From Candidatus Hodarchaeota archaeon (GTDB taxonomy: Archaea > Asgardarchaeota > Heimdallarchaeia > Hodarchaeales > YT1-039): 35,041 bases of DNA. Shown here one piece after another: positions 8,368-16,938 of this stretch (positions are counted from its first letter, which is position 1; the number at the start of each line of letters is the position of its first letter). The stretch lies in assembly GCA_016840025.1 (NCBI GenBank), contig JAEOTF010000018.1, positions 1 through 35,041 of the forward strand, given 5' to 3'. Under the pieces are notes generated by a model that had not been told where the DNA came from, did not search any database, and saw nothing but the letters and a program-made list of their open reading frames with translations. A program made the translations under genes and the position numbers.

Positions 8368-10077
8368 CTATTTAACTACTAATGGAAAATGACACGCTAC
8401 CTGGTGTTCTGGGCTAATTTCTCTTAACTCCGGTTCTTCATTAACACAGATTGTCAGTAGTTTGTGAGTCTCTTCGAACTTCTGCTTATCTGTTAAACTC
8501 GGGAGTTCCTCAATATTAAATTCTGGGTTATAAATTAGTTGATCTATGACCTCATCTACATATTCTTGAAGTACATCTCTAATTTGCTCTGTGTTAAGAT
8601 TCTGTATGTCTTTAAGACTCCTTTCGAGTTTCTCCTTTCCTAATATGTCCGAAAGTTTCTCAATATCGAATTCGGGATCCTTTCTTAGTTGCTCTACGAT
8701 CTCATCTTCAGGTTCTTGAAGTACATCTCTAATTTGCTCTAGATTAGGATGATGGATATTGTTGTGAATTCTTTGGAGCCTTTTTCTATTTATTAAGCCC
8801 GGTAATTCCTCGAACGCGAATTCGGGATCTTCAATGAGTGGACCAATTATCTTATCTTCAAATTCTTGAAGTATATCTCTAATTTGTTCTTTGTAATGTT
8901 CATGAATATGACAACGTGGATGAAATCTGCACCCTGGTGGAGGATGAATTGCATCTGCAACTTCACCCTTAGGTAAGTCATAATGTTTTTCTCCTGGAAT
9001 TGGAGTGGGGATAGCGTCAATCAAAGCTTTGGTATATGGATGGAGGGGACGGTTGAAGATATCGTCAATTTCACCCTTTTCGACAAGTTTTCCCACATAC
9101 ATTACCCCTATTCTATCACCAAAATGTCTAGCTGTTGCTAAATCGTGGGTGATAAAGAGAATGGAAATCCCAAATTTATCTCTTATTTTTTCTAACAGAT
9201 CTAGAATACTCCCCCGAAGACTAACATCAAGCATGCTAGTAGGTTCATCTGCAATTAATAATTCGGGGTTTAATACAATAGCACGAGCAATAGCAACACG
9301 TTGACGTTCTCCTCCGCTTACCTGTTGAGGATATTTAGAGTAATATTGTTGGGGTGGTGATAATCCGATTTCATCAAATAATCCCAAAACAGTCTGATCT
9401 GATACTTTACTTCTTTGGATCCACGAATAATTGATATACAAAGCCAATCCCAGTACAAAAATAATTATAGAAGAAATAAAAAATTGGCCTGGCATTTTAC
9501 CTGAATTCAAGATGTCGTCTATACCATCCGAATTCATAAGAGCAACTAGATAAAGAAAAAACGATAAGAAACATGCCAAAAGGATAGATATTTCTCCTAG
9601 GAGAGATTTTCTCATTGAATTGCGTGTTTTTGGGTCAGATATTCTTTTATGTATTATTAACGGGTGTAATACCGTGTCGCCTAACCTCATTCTAGGATTT
9701 AATGACGAAAAGGGATTTTGAAAAATAATCTGGCTCTTAATATCATTTTTTTTAGGTTTTAACTCCGAATGTGTGATTTTTTTCCCTTTCCAATAAAATT
9801 CTCCGGAGGAAGGATCTTCTAAACCAACAGCAATCCTTGCTGCAGTAGTTTTCCCGCATCCACTTTCGCCAACAAGGCAAAAAATCTCTCCATGAGCAAT
9901 TGAAAAACTGATATCATCAATAGCATGGACATATTCCTGTTTTGGAGATAATATTCGGTCAATAAATCCATGTTCAACGGGGAAATATTTCTTTAGATTT
10001 CTAATCTCCAGTACGGGAGAATTTTTTGTAGAAATATTCCTTTCGGAGCTATTTAAATTGCTTTTTAAGGTTGTCAT
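8368..10077 (-). CDS. Oligopeptide/dipeptide ABC importer ATPase (DppF/OppF-like) with membrane insertion and tandem repeats
   Basis: ATP-binding subunit of the importer encoded upstream, 569 residues against the usual 320-340. Motifs are Walker A GESGCGKT (70-77), Q-loop Gln120, signature VSGGERQR (253-260), Walker B LLIADE (273-278), D-loop SMLD (281-284) and His311. Two insertions explain the extra length. Residues about 156-222, between Q-loop and signature, hold two hydrophobic helices (about 163-181 and 199-215). Residues 398-547 are three exact 50-residue repeats starting QIRD(I/V)LQE. They sit inside the C-terminal oligo_HPY-type domain and separate Cys383 and Cys389 from Cys544 and Cys562. 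All catalytic motifs are intact, so the protein is probably active. Its start overlaps the end of the preceding ATPase gene by 29 bp. Confidence 0.92.
   Translation of the reverse strand: MTTLKSNLNSSERNISTKNSPVLEIRNLKKYFPVEHGFIDRILSPKQEYVHAIDDISFSIAHGEIFCLVGESGCGKTTAARIAVGLEDPSSGEFYWKGKKITHSELKPKKNDIKSQIIFQNPFSSLNPRMRLGDTVLHPLIIHKRISDPKTRNSMRKSLLGEISILLACFLSFFLYLVALMNSDGIDDILNSGKMPGQFFISSIIIFVLGLALYINYSWIQRSKVSDQTVLGLFDEIGLSPPQQYYSKYPQQVSGGERQRVAIARAIVLNPELLIADEPTSMLDVSLRGSILDLLEKIRDKFGISILFITHDLATARHFGDRIGVMYVGKLVEKGEIDDIFNRPLHPYTKALIDAIPTPIPGEKHYDLPKGEVADAIHPPPGCRFHPRCHIHEHYKEQIRDILQEFEDKIIGPLIEDPEFAFEELPGLINRKRLQRIHNNIHHPNLEQIRDVLQEPEDEIVEQLRKDPEFDIEKLSDILGKEKLERSLKDIQNLNTEQIRDVLQEYVDEVIDQLIYNPEFNIEELPSLTDKQKFEETHKLLTICVNEEPELREISPEHQVACHFPLVVK
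8437..8886 (-). repeat. Three in-frame 150-bp tandem repeats within the DppF-like gene
   Basis: Three consecutive units of exactly 150 bp (50 codons each; residues 398-447, 448-497, 498-547). Each begins QIRD(I/V)LQE and carries a PEF block 20 residues in (DPEFAFEEL, DPEFDIEKL, NPEFNIEEL). The DNA block ttcttgaagtacatctct recurs at 150-bp spacing, with one mismatch in the third copy. Units are acidic and predicted helical. Divergence between copies indicates that the array is not a recent assembly artefact. The final residues of unit 3 (ICVNE) already belong to the host domain. Confidence 0.9.
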
Positions 10078-11116
10078 CGTACTTCAAACACTTCACTCTA
10101 TGTGAGATGCCATTTTTTGAGGGAATGTCGTAAACTGGAATACTATTCTTTCTACAAATCTCAATAGCATAAGAACATCGGTCAGCAAACCGACAGCCTT
10201 CTGGAGGATTCCTCAAATCAGGAGGGCGACCTGGAATTGTGCTCAATTTTTTCTTAGATTTATCTTGAACATTTGGAATTGCTGCTATTAATCCCTGAGT
10301 GTATGGATGAGCAGAATCCTCAAAAATTGTTTTTGTATCACCAATCTCAAGGATTTGACCTGCATACATGATTGCAACTCTATGGGTTAACTCTGCTACA
10401 ACCCCAAGATCATGGGTGATATAGATCGCGGTCAGATCAAACTCATCTTTCAATCTTCTAAGTAGTTGGATTGTTCTTGCTTGAACAAGAACATCTAGAG
10501 CAGTTGTGGGCTCATCAGCAATTACTATTTTTGGATGTAGGAGTAATGCAAGAGCAATAACAATTCGTTGTTGCATACCACCAGAGAATTGGAATGGATA
10601 ATCCTTCAATCTAGATTCAGCAATTTCAAGACGCCGTAACAAATCAACAACATCCAGCCAAGCTTCTTTATTCCATCGCTTATGGACTTTCAAAGTGTCA
10701 ATGAAATGCTTTGAAACAGATTGCAAGGGATTGAGGGCGTTTTGTGATGCCTGGAAGATCATAGAGATATCTGGTCCACGAAATTTTCTAATTTCGTTTT
10801 CAGACAGCTGTGCGAAATCAGTGTTCTCATAAAGAATCTCCCCACTACGAATATATCCGCCTTTCAACAATCCAAGAATCGCAAAACCCAAAGTGCTCTT
10901 CCCACAACCAGATTCTCCAACTAATCCCAATACTTCGCCTTTATTAAGTGTTAGTGACAGCTGATCGACTGCACGTACATAACCCCTTTTGGTCGGATAA
11001 TCTACTATTAGGTCTCGTATTTGTAGAAGAGGTTTATCTGTAGTATTTTGATTTCTTGTCTCTGTCATAAGCGAAGTCGGAGTTGTCATGATAATAACAC
11101 TCTTTGATTTGTTCAT
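10049..11116 (-). CDS. Oligopeptide/dipeptide ABC importer ATPase (DppD/OppD-like)
   Basis: First ATPase of the peptide-type importer, 355 residues, the normal family length. Walker A GESGCGKS is at 67-74, the Q-loop FQ at about 121-122, the signature FSGGMQQR at about 177-184, Walker B IVIADE followed by PTTALD, and the H-loop His in YITHDLG. The C-terminal oligo_HPY-type domain carries GCRFADRC, EIC and VKC, the four cysteines expected in this family. It would pair with the DppF-like subunit under the two permeases. The start follows the DppC-like stop by 3 bases and the end overlaps the next gene by 29 bp, so the genes are translationally coupled. Internal ATGs at residues 10 and 17 are possible alternative starts. 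Confidence 0.95.
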   Translation of the reverse strand: MNKSKSVIIMTTPTSLMTETRNQNTTDKPLLQIRDLIVDYPTKRGYVRAVDQLSLTLNKGEVLGLVGESGCGKSTLGFAILGLLKGGYIRSGEILYENTDFAQLSENEIRKFRGPDISMIFQASQNALNPLQSVSKHFIDTLKVHKRWNKEAWLDVVDLLRRLEIAESRLKDYPFQFSGGMQQRIVIALALLLHPKIVIADEPTTALDVLVQARTIQLLRRLKDEFDLTAIYITHDLGVVAELTHRVAIMYAGQILEIGDTKTIFEDSAHPYTQGLIAAIPNVQDKSKKKLSTIPGRPPDLRNPPEGCRFADRCSYAIEICRKNSIPVYDIPSKNGISHRVKCLKYDDNLKKQFK

Positions 11117-11119
11117 AAA

Positions 11120-12052
11120 TCACATATTACCATAAGCGCCTTTTTCTGCAAGTATAAAAGCCTGAACCATTGGATTGAACTTATCATTAAGGGCATCACC
11201 CATTAATGATAAAGAAAATGCGAGTAAGAAAATCATAAGAGCAGGGAAGACCATTAACCAGGGGTAACCGGTAACGATAGAGAGGGATTTCGCTTCATAA
11301 ACCGCGTATCCCCAATCAGGTGTCGGCGGTACAATTCCAAGACCCAGAAATGCTAGAGCAGCATTAGTAAGTATTGCGTCGGTCATATTGAATGGAATAA
11401 CCGCAATAGATGAGGCTAATACATTTGGGACAATATATCTCACTAATATTGATAACTTACTTGCTCCAATTGACTTCGCTGCGTCAATATACTCCTGTAC
11501 TTTTACTTGCTGGACTTGTGATCGAACAATACGAAAGTACGTAGGAATGTAAACAACAGCAGTAGAAACGACAACAGGACCTATATCTTCAAAAAGTCCA
11601 AAGGCTCGAAAATATATTGCTAGCATTATTGCTAGAAGTAAGGAGGGGAAAGAATAAACTATGTCAGCAAAAGCGGTTAAAAATCGATCAAGTCGACCCC
11701 CAAGGTATCCTGAAATAATCCCAAGAGGGACTCCAACAATAACAGCAAAAATAGTGGCTGTAAAAGCCATCATTAACGCAATTCGTCCTCCAAAAATCAC
11801 CCGAGTGAACATGTCTCTGCCAAGTAAATCTGTACCAAAAAGATGTTTAGAAGAAGGAGGAGTGCGTTTACATGTTTTATATCCTTCACAATCATCATTC
11901 CGTTCTGCGTAACCATATGGAGTTATAAAGTCTGCAAACACTGCTGAAAATACAATCAAAAATAGTATGGATCCACCTACAGATAATGATTTATTATTTC
12001 TAATGAAACCAAATGTATTACGAAAAAGTACACCTGTTTTGTATTTCTGCAA
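11120..12052 (-). CDS. Oligopeptide/dipeptide ABC importer permease (DppC/OppC-like)
   Basis: A 310-residue inner permease subunit. It has one N-terminal helix (about 24-42), the family block HLFGTDLLGRDMFTRVIFGGR (about 70-90), four or five further helices, and the EAA coupling motif EYIDAAKSIGASKL...IVPN (187-210) that docks on the ATPase. Length and topology match DppC. The start is TTG at 12052, supported by AGGAG about 8 bases upstream. A short Cys-containing loop (DDCEGYKTCKRTPP, about 53-66) precedes the GTD block and might form a disulphide outside the membrane. The gene follows the DppB-like gene after about 25 bp. Confidence 0.94.
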   Translation of the reverse strand: MQKYKTGVLFRNTFGFIRNNKSLSVGGSILFLIVFSAVFADFITPYGYAERNDDCEGYKTCKRTPPSSKHLFGTDLLGRDMFTRVIFGGRIALMMAFTATIFAVIVGVPLGIISGYLGGRLDRFLTAFADIVYSFPSLLLAIMLAIYFRAFGLFEDIGPVVVSTAVVYIPTYFRIVRSQVQQVKVQEYIDAAKSIGASKLSILVRYIVPNVLASSIAVIPFNMTDAILTNAALAFLGLGIVPPTPDWGYAVYEAKSLSIVTGYPWLMVFPALMIFLLAFSLSLMGDALNDKFNPMVQAFILAEKGAYGNM

Positions 12053-12077
12053 TTATAATAGCTCCTATTCTCAGAAT

Positions 12078-13100
12078 TTAATATTTTATGCGGGGATCGA
12101 TTATTGCATAGAAAATATCACTTATTATACTAACAACACTTACAACAAGGATTAATAAAACCAATGCGCCTTGAACAGCCGGATAATCCTTATTAGAGAT
12201 TGCAAAAAAGAGATAGCGTCCTAAACCTGGTATATTAAATGTAGTTTCCGTTAAAATTGCACCTGCTAGTAATAAGGCAAATTGTAGTCCTATTAAACTG
12301 AAAGTAGGAGCAACAGCGTTTTTTAAGGCATACTTATATTTTACCTGCCTTTCTGGAATTCCCCTTGATCGAGCAAAATGAACATAATTCTGTTCAAGTT
12401 CATAGATTGTATTAATCCTGACTTGTCTTGCGATGGAAGCTGCAATTAACATTCCAAGAGCTGTACAAGGCATAAGGAGATGTTTCAAGATATCAAAGGC
12501 GATATCTGGGCGTCCGCTTAGGAGAGCATCTAGAAACCAAATTTCGGTATAGTGGGTAAACTCCGCAGTTCCCCCAGGTTTAACCAGATCTAAAGGAGGT
12601 AGCAAATCTAACTCATACCCTTTTCCAAAAATAATTTGCCCGTATATACCGATGAGAAAGATAGGAAGAGAATATACACCTAGCGTGAAAATTCGAATTA
12701 AATGATCGGGGATTTTCTCTCGATTATTCCCCGCGTAAGCTCCTAGATAAACTCCCATCGGAATTCCAATAAGAGAACCCCCAATTGCAAGCATGAACGT
12801 GGGTCCGAAGGCAAGTTGAAGTTCGTCTATAATAGGAACTTTCGACTGATATGAATCACCAAAATCTAAAGAGAGTATATTATAAAAAAAGTCAAGATAC
12901 TGTTCTTCTAAAGGGTCATTGAGACCCATACGCTCACTAATCATTTGTATTTGCTCCTCGGGTAATTGAGGACTCATAACACGGACAGGATTTGCACCTG
13001 GCATGACTCGCAGTATAAAGAAGATGAGTGTAAGTAATATCCACATCATGGGAATCAAAAGTAAAAGTCGGGTCAATACAAACGATCTTAGTGAAGTCAT
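12078..13100 (-). CDS. Oligopeptide/dipeptide ABC importer permease (DppB/OppB-like)
   Basis: A 340-residue permease with the DppB layout: an N-terminal helix (about 10-31) ending RVMPGANPV, an amphipathic region with ERMGLNDPLEEQYLDF, the GDSYQSKVPI block, then five helices. The EAA motif is NYVHFARSRGIPERQVKYKYALKN (238-261). It should form the heteromeric channel with the DppC-like subunit. AGGAG stands 12 bases before the ATG, slightly long but plausible. About 260 bp separate it from the binding-protein gene, and that gap contains a T14 tract on the coding strand, so the permease-ATPase part may be expressed at a lower level or from its own promoter. Confidence 0.94.
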   Translation of the reverse strand: MTSLRSFVLTRLLLLIPMMWILLTLIFFILRVMPGANPVRVMSPQLPEEQIQMISERMGLNDPLEEQYLDFFYNILSLDFGDSYQSKVPIIDELQLAFGPTFMLAIGGSLIGIPMGVYLGAYAGNNREKIPDHLIRIFTLGVYSLPIFLIGIYGQIIFGKGYELDLLPPLDLVKPGGTAEFTHYTEIWFLDALLSGRPDIAFDILKHLLMPCTALGMLIAASIARQVRINTIYELEQNYVHFARSRGIPERQVKYKYALKNAVAPTFSLIGLQFALLLAGAILTETTFNIPGLGRYLFFAISNKDYPAVQGALVLLILVVSVVSIISDIFYAIIDPRIKY

Positions 13101-13315
13101 CTTCTAAAATGTCTCCTTTGTGCCTAATATTGACAAATGTTCTTAATTTGAGAGACATATAATGCCCAAGTATGTCAATCCGTTCTCCGATATTAGTCCT
13201 TTTTAAGATCAGCGCAGATAAAAATTAGTTTTAAGGAAATATACTAATGTGGACTCTAATATCTATTAAAAGTTGTTAATAGGTCTATAGTAATTAATTC
13301 ACGACGATAATTATG

Positions 13316-13329
13316 AAAAAAAAAAAAAA
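13316..13329 (-). terminator. T14 tract downstream of the peptide-binding protein gene
   Basis: Fourteen consecutive A on the plus strand (T on the coding strand), about 30 bases after the binding-protein stop codon and about 215 bases before the DppB-like start. Archaeal RNA polymerase terminates at such U-tracts without a hairpin. Its position inside the operon suggests partial termination after the first gene. Confidence 0.6.
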
Positions 13330-13359
13330 GAGTGGGAAGTAATCTACTGAATATCTAAC

Positions 13360-15015
13360 CTAACGCCTTTTTCTTAATGCCCGTACAACAGCTAGTGTTA
13401 GAACAGCGAATAGAATGGCTAGGATTGGTAAAGGTGCGTCATCGTCTTCTTCTTCATGATACATCGAATTGTAGTGCACGTTCTCTGATGGTTCTAATGT
13501 TACGCCTACAACACCCGGAACCCAAGCCATAAATTGTTGTCCACGGTCAAATAGAGGAATATTAGGACAATCTTTTGCTGTTAAGATCTGAGCATTCTGC
13601 ACTGCTAATTTTCTATCAGCTGCATCGGGATCGGTGAGCATGGTGTCGATGTATCCATCCATCTCCGCAGTGGAGTAGTTTACACCCATGGAAACGGATC
13701 CAGCACCGACGAATGGATCGATATAGTTACTTGGATCTGGCCAATCAAACCACCAACCGAGTAAGAAGAATGGCATAGTCCCCAGCTGGTCAAGAAAAAT
13801 AGTCCATTCAGCGCTCTTTAGAGTTACTTCAAAGTATCCTGTTGCCTCAAGTTGTTGTTCGACAAGCTGTGCTACATCATCTTCCGTATCACCATAGTGG
13901 GAAGGTGTGTACCATAAATCGATTGAATATTTATTTGAAGTAGAATACCCCGAAAGAGTCATATTGCCTGCTACAGAAGGATCGGTTGGACCACCGTCCA
14001 TAAAAACATCAATTGCCCCATTAGCCTCGAAAACTTTAGGAACCATTGAATAAATAGGCAAATTCCAATTATCGAAGATAGTATCACAAATGTCGTCTCG
14101 ATCCATGGCAGCAGCAATAGCTCGACGTACGTTGATATCATCGATTATATCTACATTGAAGAGAAGATATCGAATTCCTGCTGATGACATCATGCTTGTT
14201 TCAATATCATCATCGTCGATGAGATCGGTCATCTCATCAGGTCCGAATTCTCGATGAGCAACATCAATATCACCAGCTGTTATAGCTTGCTGTAGTGCGG
14301 TTGCGGTGGCATAGAATTTAATAATTACCTTATCGTTCTTGGGTGCAGTTCCGAAATAATGTGGATTCAGTTCTAGAATCATTTCAGTGTCCTTTGTCCA
14401 GGTTGTGATCATATAGGGACCTGATCCTGCTGGGTATTCATCAGGGGTTCCAGAGATTTCACCAACTGGCAAAGATTTAGGACTTATTGGGTAGGCAACG
14501 GTGTAGGTAAGACGTTGGAGAAATGTCGCATCTGCAGAACTCAGGTATATGGTGAATACATAGTCACTCACAACTGTAACGTTGTCAACAACATCAGCGA
14601 GTATAAAGCCTGGATCGCCATTCAAAGCAATGTTTCGGTCAAAGTTCCACTTTACCGCTGCAGCATCGAGATTTTCACCGTCACTGAACTTGATGCCTTC
14701 CTTGAGGGTGAAAGTATAGACCATAGAGTCCGCACTAACTGTGTAAGATTCTGTGATCGGTCCTTTTTCCGCTGCGAACGCATCTATTGGTAATTCCATG
14801 AGTCCATGGCTTAGCTGTACCAAAGTATTACTGCCAAAGTATTCATAGGAGTCTGCCGGATCGATATTCCTTATTTTATCGGTTGTTCCGATAATTATTA
14901 CTTCTTCATCGGCAGCTAACGTTTCTGTTGGATTTAGTATCCCCGATCCTGTTAGGATAAAGCTAATAACAAGCAACAGCATCAGAGATCTTGATAGTAT
15001 TTTCTTTTGCATCAT
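13360..15015 (-). CDS. Oligopeptide/dipeptide-binding protein, family 5 (DppA/OppA-like), membrane-anchored
   Basis: Extracellular solute-binding protein of the peptide importer (551 residues from the chosen start). It has an N-terminal signal-like helix (about residues 6-30), then the SBP_bac_5 fold: GTTDKIRNIDPADSYEY, FTLKEGIKFSDGENLDAAAVKWNFDR, GSGPYMITTW and RRAIAAAMDRDDI. The C-terminus is an acidic linker (EEEDDD), a helix of about 18 hydrophobic residues and RALRKRR, so the protein is anchored to the membrane rather than free. I prefer ATG at 15015 over the upstream ATG at 15033, because AGGAGAT lies 5 bases before the former and inside the longer frame. Peptides are the family's common substrate, but nickel and some sugars are also carried by this family. 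Confidence 0.92.
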   Translation of the reverse strand: MMQKKILSRSLMLLLVISFILTGSGILNPTETLAADEEVIIIGTTDKIRNIDPADSYEYFGSNTLVQLSHGLMELPIDAFAAEKGPITESYTVSADSMVYTFTLKEGIKFSDGENLDAAAVKWNFDRNIALNGDPGFILADVVDNVTVVSDYVFTIYLSSADATFLQRLTYTVAYPISPKSLPVGEISGTPDEYPAGSGPYMITTWTKDTEMILELNPHYFGTAPKNDKVIIKFYATATALQQAITAGDIDVAHREFGPDEMTDLIDDDDIETSMMSSAGIRYLLFNVDIIDDINVRRAIAAAMDRDDICDTIFDNWNLPIYSMVPKVFEANGAIDVFMDGGPTDPSVAGNMTLSGYSTSNKYSIDLWYTPSHYGDTEDDVAQLVEQQLEATGYFEVTLKSAEWTIFLDQLGTMPFFLLGWWFDWPDPSNYIDPFVGAGSVSMGVNYSTAEMDGYIDTMLTDPDAADRKLAVQNAQILTAKDCPNIPLFDRGQQFMAWVPGVVGVTLEPSENVHYNSMYHEEEDDDAPLPILAILFAVLTLAVVRALRKRR

Positions 15016-15361
15016 CCCGTATCTCCTGAACATTATGTTCAGAATAAATGACTTATAAGGATTATTTTTATTTCTATGTTAAAGTATTTCGACTATAACC
15101 CACATATATAATTTAATCACTAAAAAAATGTTAATACAAAGAAAATATTTATCAAACCCGACTTTTTGCTTTATTAGTAACATAAAGCCCTCTTGTGAGA
15201 AATAATTCTTAATTGTATAGATGATTTATAATTGTTACAGATTCTGATTCTGATTACATAACACTAATATAAATCTATTACATATCTATTTCCATACCAT
15301 TGTTTTACCGAGGTTTCTTGAGAGTGAACGTTAAAAACTTAGGAAAGATAATGTCATGGAG
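15016..15361. other. Intergenic region between the peptide importer and the GT4 gene
   Basis: About 345 bp upstream of the peptide-binding gene and downstream of the glycosyltransferase gene, both on the minus strand. It is A+T-rich. A TATA-like element is noted at 15105-15115. No structured RNA or further reading frame is apparent. Confidence 0.5.
15105..15115 (-). promoter_or_regulatory. Putative TATA box for the peptide importer
   Basis: On the coding strand this reads taaattatata, an archaeal TATA-like sequence about 90 bases before the binding-protein ATG. It would put transcription start about 25 bases further on and leave a leader of roughly 60 bases. The region is A+T-rich, so chance occurrence is likely enough to keep confidence low. 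Confidence 0.3.
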
Positions 15362-16708
15362 TTAATCATTGTCTAATAAAGGTCTAATGTATGTTTCCAA
15401 AGCTTCTAATGAAAACTTATCTACTCCAATCAAATAATTTTTTTCGACATTTCTTTTATAAAATTCCTTGTCTAGCAAAATCCGTACAATTTTAGCCGCA
15501 GCTTTGGTAATAATAGCTTTTGGTATTTTTACAAGCTTCTTTTCGTCATATCCATCAATCTTAGAACCTAAAGAAATAGTTTCAAACCCGTTAGGACCAA
15601 TATCGGCCTTATAAACTTCATATTCAAAGACAACAATAGGTAATTTCGCCTTTATTGCTTCTAAAAACTGATTACCCCATCCTTCTTGTAGACTAGGATA
15701 CGTTACAATATCAGCATGAACATAAGAGTCCCAGAGAGAGTATTTTTTCTCTGGTTCAAATGTACGACTGTGGGCAAATAATTCATTACAAAAACGATAT
15801 TCAATGGAATTCTCTTTGAGTTTAGATTGAAGGCTGTCTTTATATTCCAAATCTTCGACTAAATTAGGCATTACCAGAACAACCTTGTTTTGTTGACCGA
15901 AGATTCTCCCATCGTACAGCTGCTTTCCTCTTAATTCATCTAAATTCTCCTCCTTATTTAATTCCTTGACAAGATCAATCACTAACTCAATCCCTTTTCT
16001 TCGGATAATACGAGTAGCCTGCAATATGAAAATATCATTAGGGTCAATTCCTAATTTTTGGCGTAAATCTGCATTGAAAACATCCCTTACCGAGGGGGAA
16101 TCATTAGAATAAAAGACATTTGGCACCACAACCGCTTTAATCCCTTTTCTCTGCTCGAGAGCTTGTTGGGCGAGGCTATTAATCACAACGTGTTGAATAC
16201 GGGGTATGTTGGGCGGAAACATTTCTTCAAGGTAGTCTTGAATAATCGGTACTGTTGGGTTATAACTATCTCGTTCCCAATAAAAGTCATGGCTGTGTAT
16301 AATTCCTCTCAAATCATTTTCTTTGATTATTTCACCTAATGCAAGCGAAGCAGTAATATTCATAGGGAGACTGAACAAATTGTTTGGGATTATGAACTCA
16401 ACATCAAACCTATCAATGTAATGTTGAATTTTCTGTTTTATGCTGTTCTTTAAGTCAATAATCTCTTGCTCTAATTCTTCTTCTGTATCATAATCCAGTA
16501 GGCTAACAAAGGCATTTTTTTGAATCTTAAGAACAGCTTGATAGTCTAGAGACAATTCAGGAATGGTAAAATCATCAGGATCACTTGCATTTCCTGAAAG
16601 ATAACTAACTATATGACCCAGTTTCTGCAATGCAAGACGCCATTTATCCATTTCAAGCGAAACGCCGTCTAGTTCACCTACACGAAAATGTACCATTGAA
16701 ACTCTCAT
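15362..16708 (-). CDS. GT4-like glycosyltransferase (GT-B fold), possibly MggA-related
   Basis: A 448-residue retaining glycosyltransferase. The acceptor-side N-domain starts VSMVHFRVGELDGVSLEMDKW, with a glycine turn typical of GT4. HSHDFYWER (138-146) is the mid-protein histidine block. The donor-site basic pair lies in ATRIIRRKG (231-239), and the EX7E motif is E342-GWGNQFL-E350. No membrane helix is seen, so it is cytoplasmic. From memory, the opening DGVSLEMDKW resembles the mannosylglucosyl-3-phosphoglycerate synthase (MggA) group; this is an impression, not a search result. It would fit the GH13_18 enzyme and sugar importer on the other side of the divergent promoter. Another GT4 acceptor specificity is possible. 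Confidence 0.8.
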   Translation of the reverse strand: MRVSMVHFRVGELDGVSLEMDKWRLALQKLGHIVSYLSGNASDPDDFTIPELSLDYQAVLKIQKNAFVSLLDYDTEEELEQEIIDLKNSIKQKIQHYIDRFDVEFIIPNNLFSLPMNITASLALGEIIKENDLRGIIHSHDFYWERDSYNPTVPIIQDYLEEMFPPNIPRIQHVVINSLAQQALEQRKGIKAVVVPNVFYSNDSPSVRDVFNADLRQKLGIDPNDIFILQATRIIRRKGIELVIDLVKELNKEENLDELRGKQLYDGRIFGQQNKVVLVMPNLVEDLEYKDSLQSKLKENSIEYRFCNELFAHSRTFEPEKKYSLWDSYVHADIVTYPSLQEGWGNQFLEAIKAKLPIVVFEYEVYKADIGPNGFETISLGSKIDGYDEKKLVKIPKAIITKAAAKIVRILLDKEFYKRNVEKNYLIGVDKFSLEALETYIRPLLDND

Positions 16709-16938
16709 TTGTCCATCTTTTGGAGATTAATTCGCATTCCTTTTTGACTTTTACTTTTAGAAATTCAGAACGAATCAATATCATAACTATTGGTAGGATT
16801 GAGCTTACTAGCAGTCTAACAAAATTAAGTTTGTCAAATAATTCGGATTTAATTGTGATAACAATCTTCAGAACTTTGAATAAAATATAAATCCTTTATT
16901 ACTTAAAATTGGTCGATTTAAGGAAAGAACTGATTAAA

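Noticed and set aside
8437..8886. CRISPR-like reading of the regularly spaced repeats
   Set aside because: The spacing is a constant 150 bp, in frame, and the intervening sequence is also repeated; it is a protein-coding tandem repeat, not direct repeats with unique spacers.
9005..9304. A 99-codon plus-strand frame opposite the DppF-like gene
   Set aside because: It is the complement of the conserved Walker B-signature region and its translation shows no domain; a shadow of the real gene.
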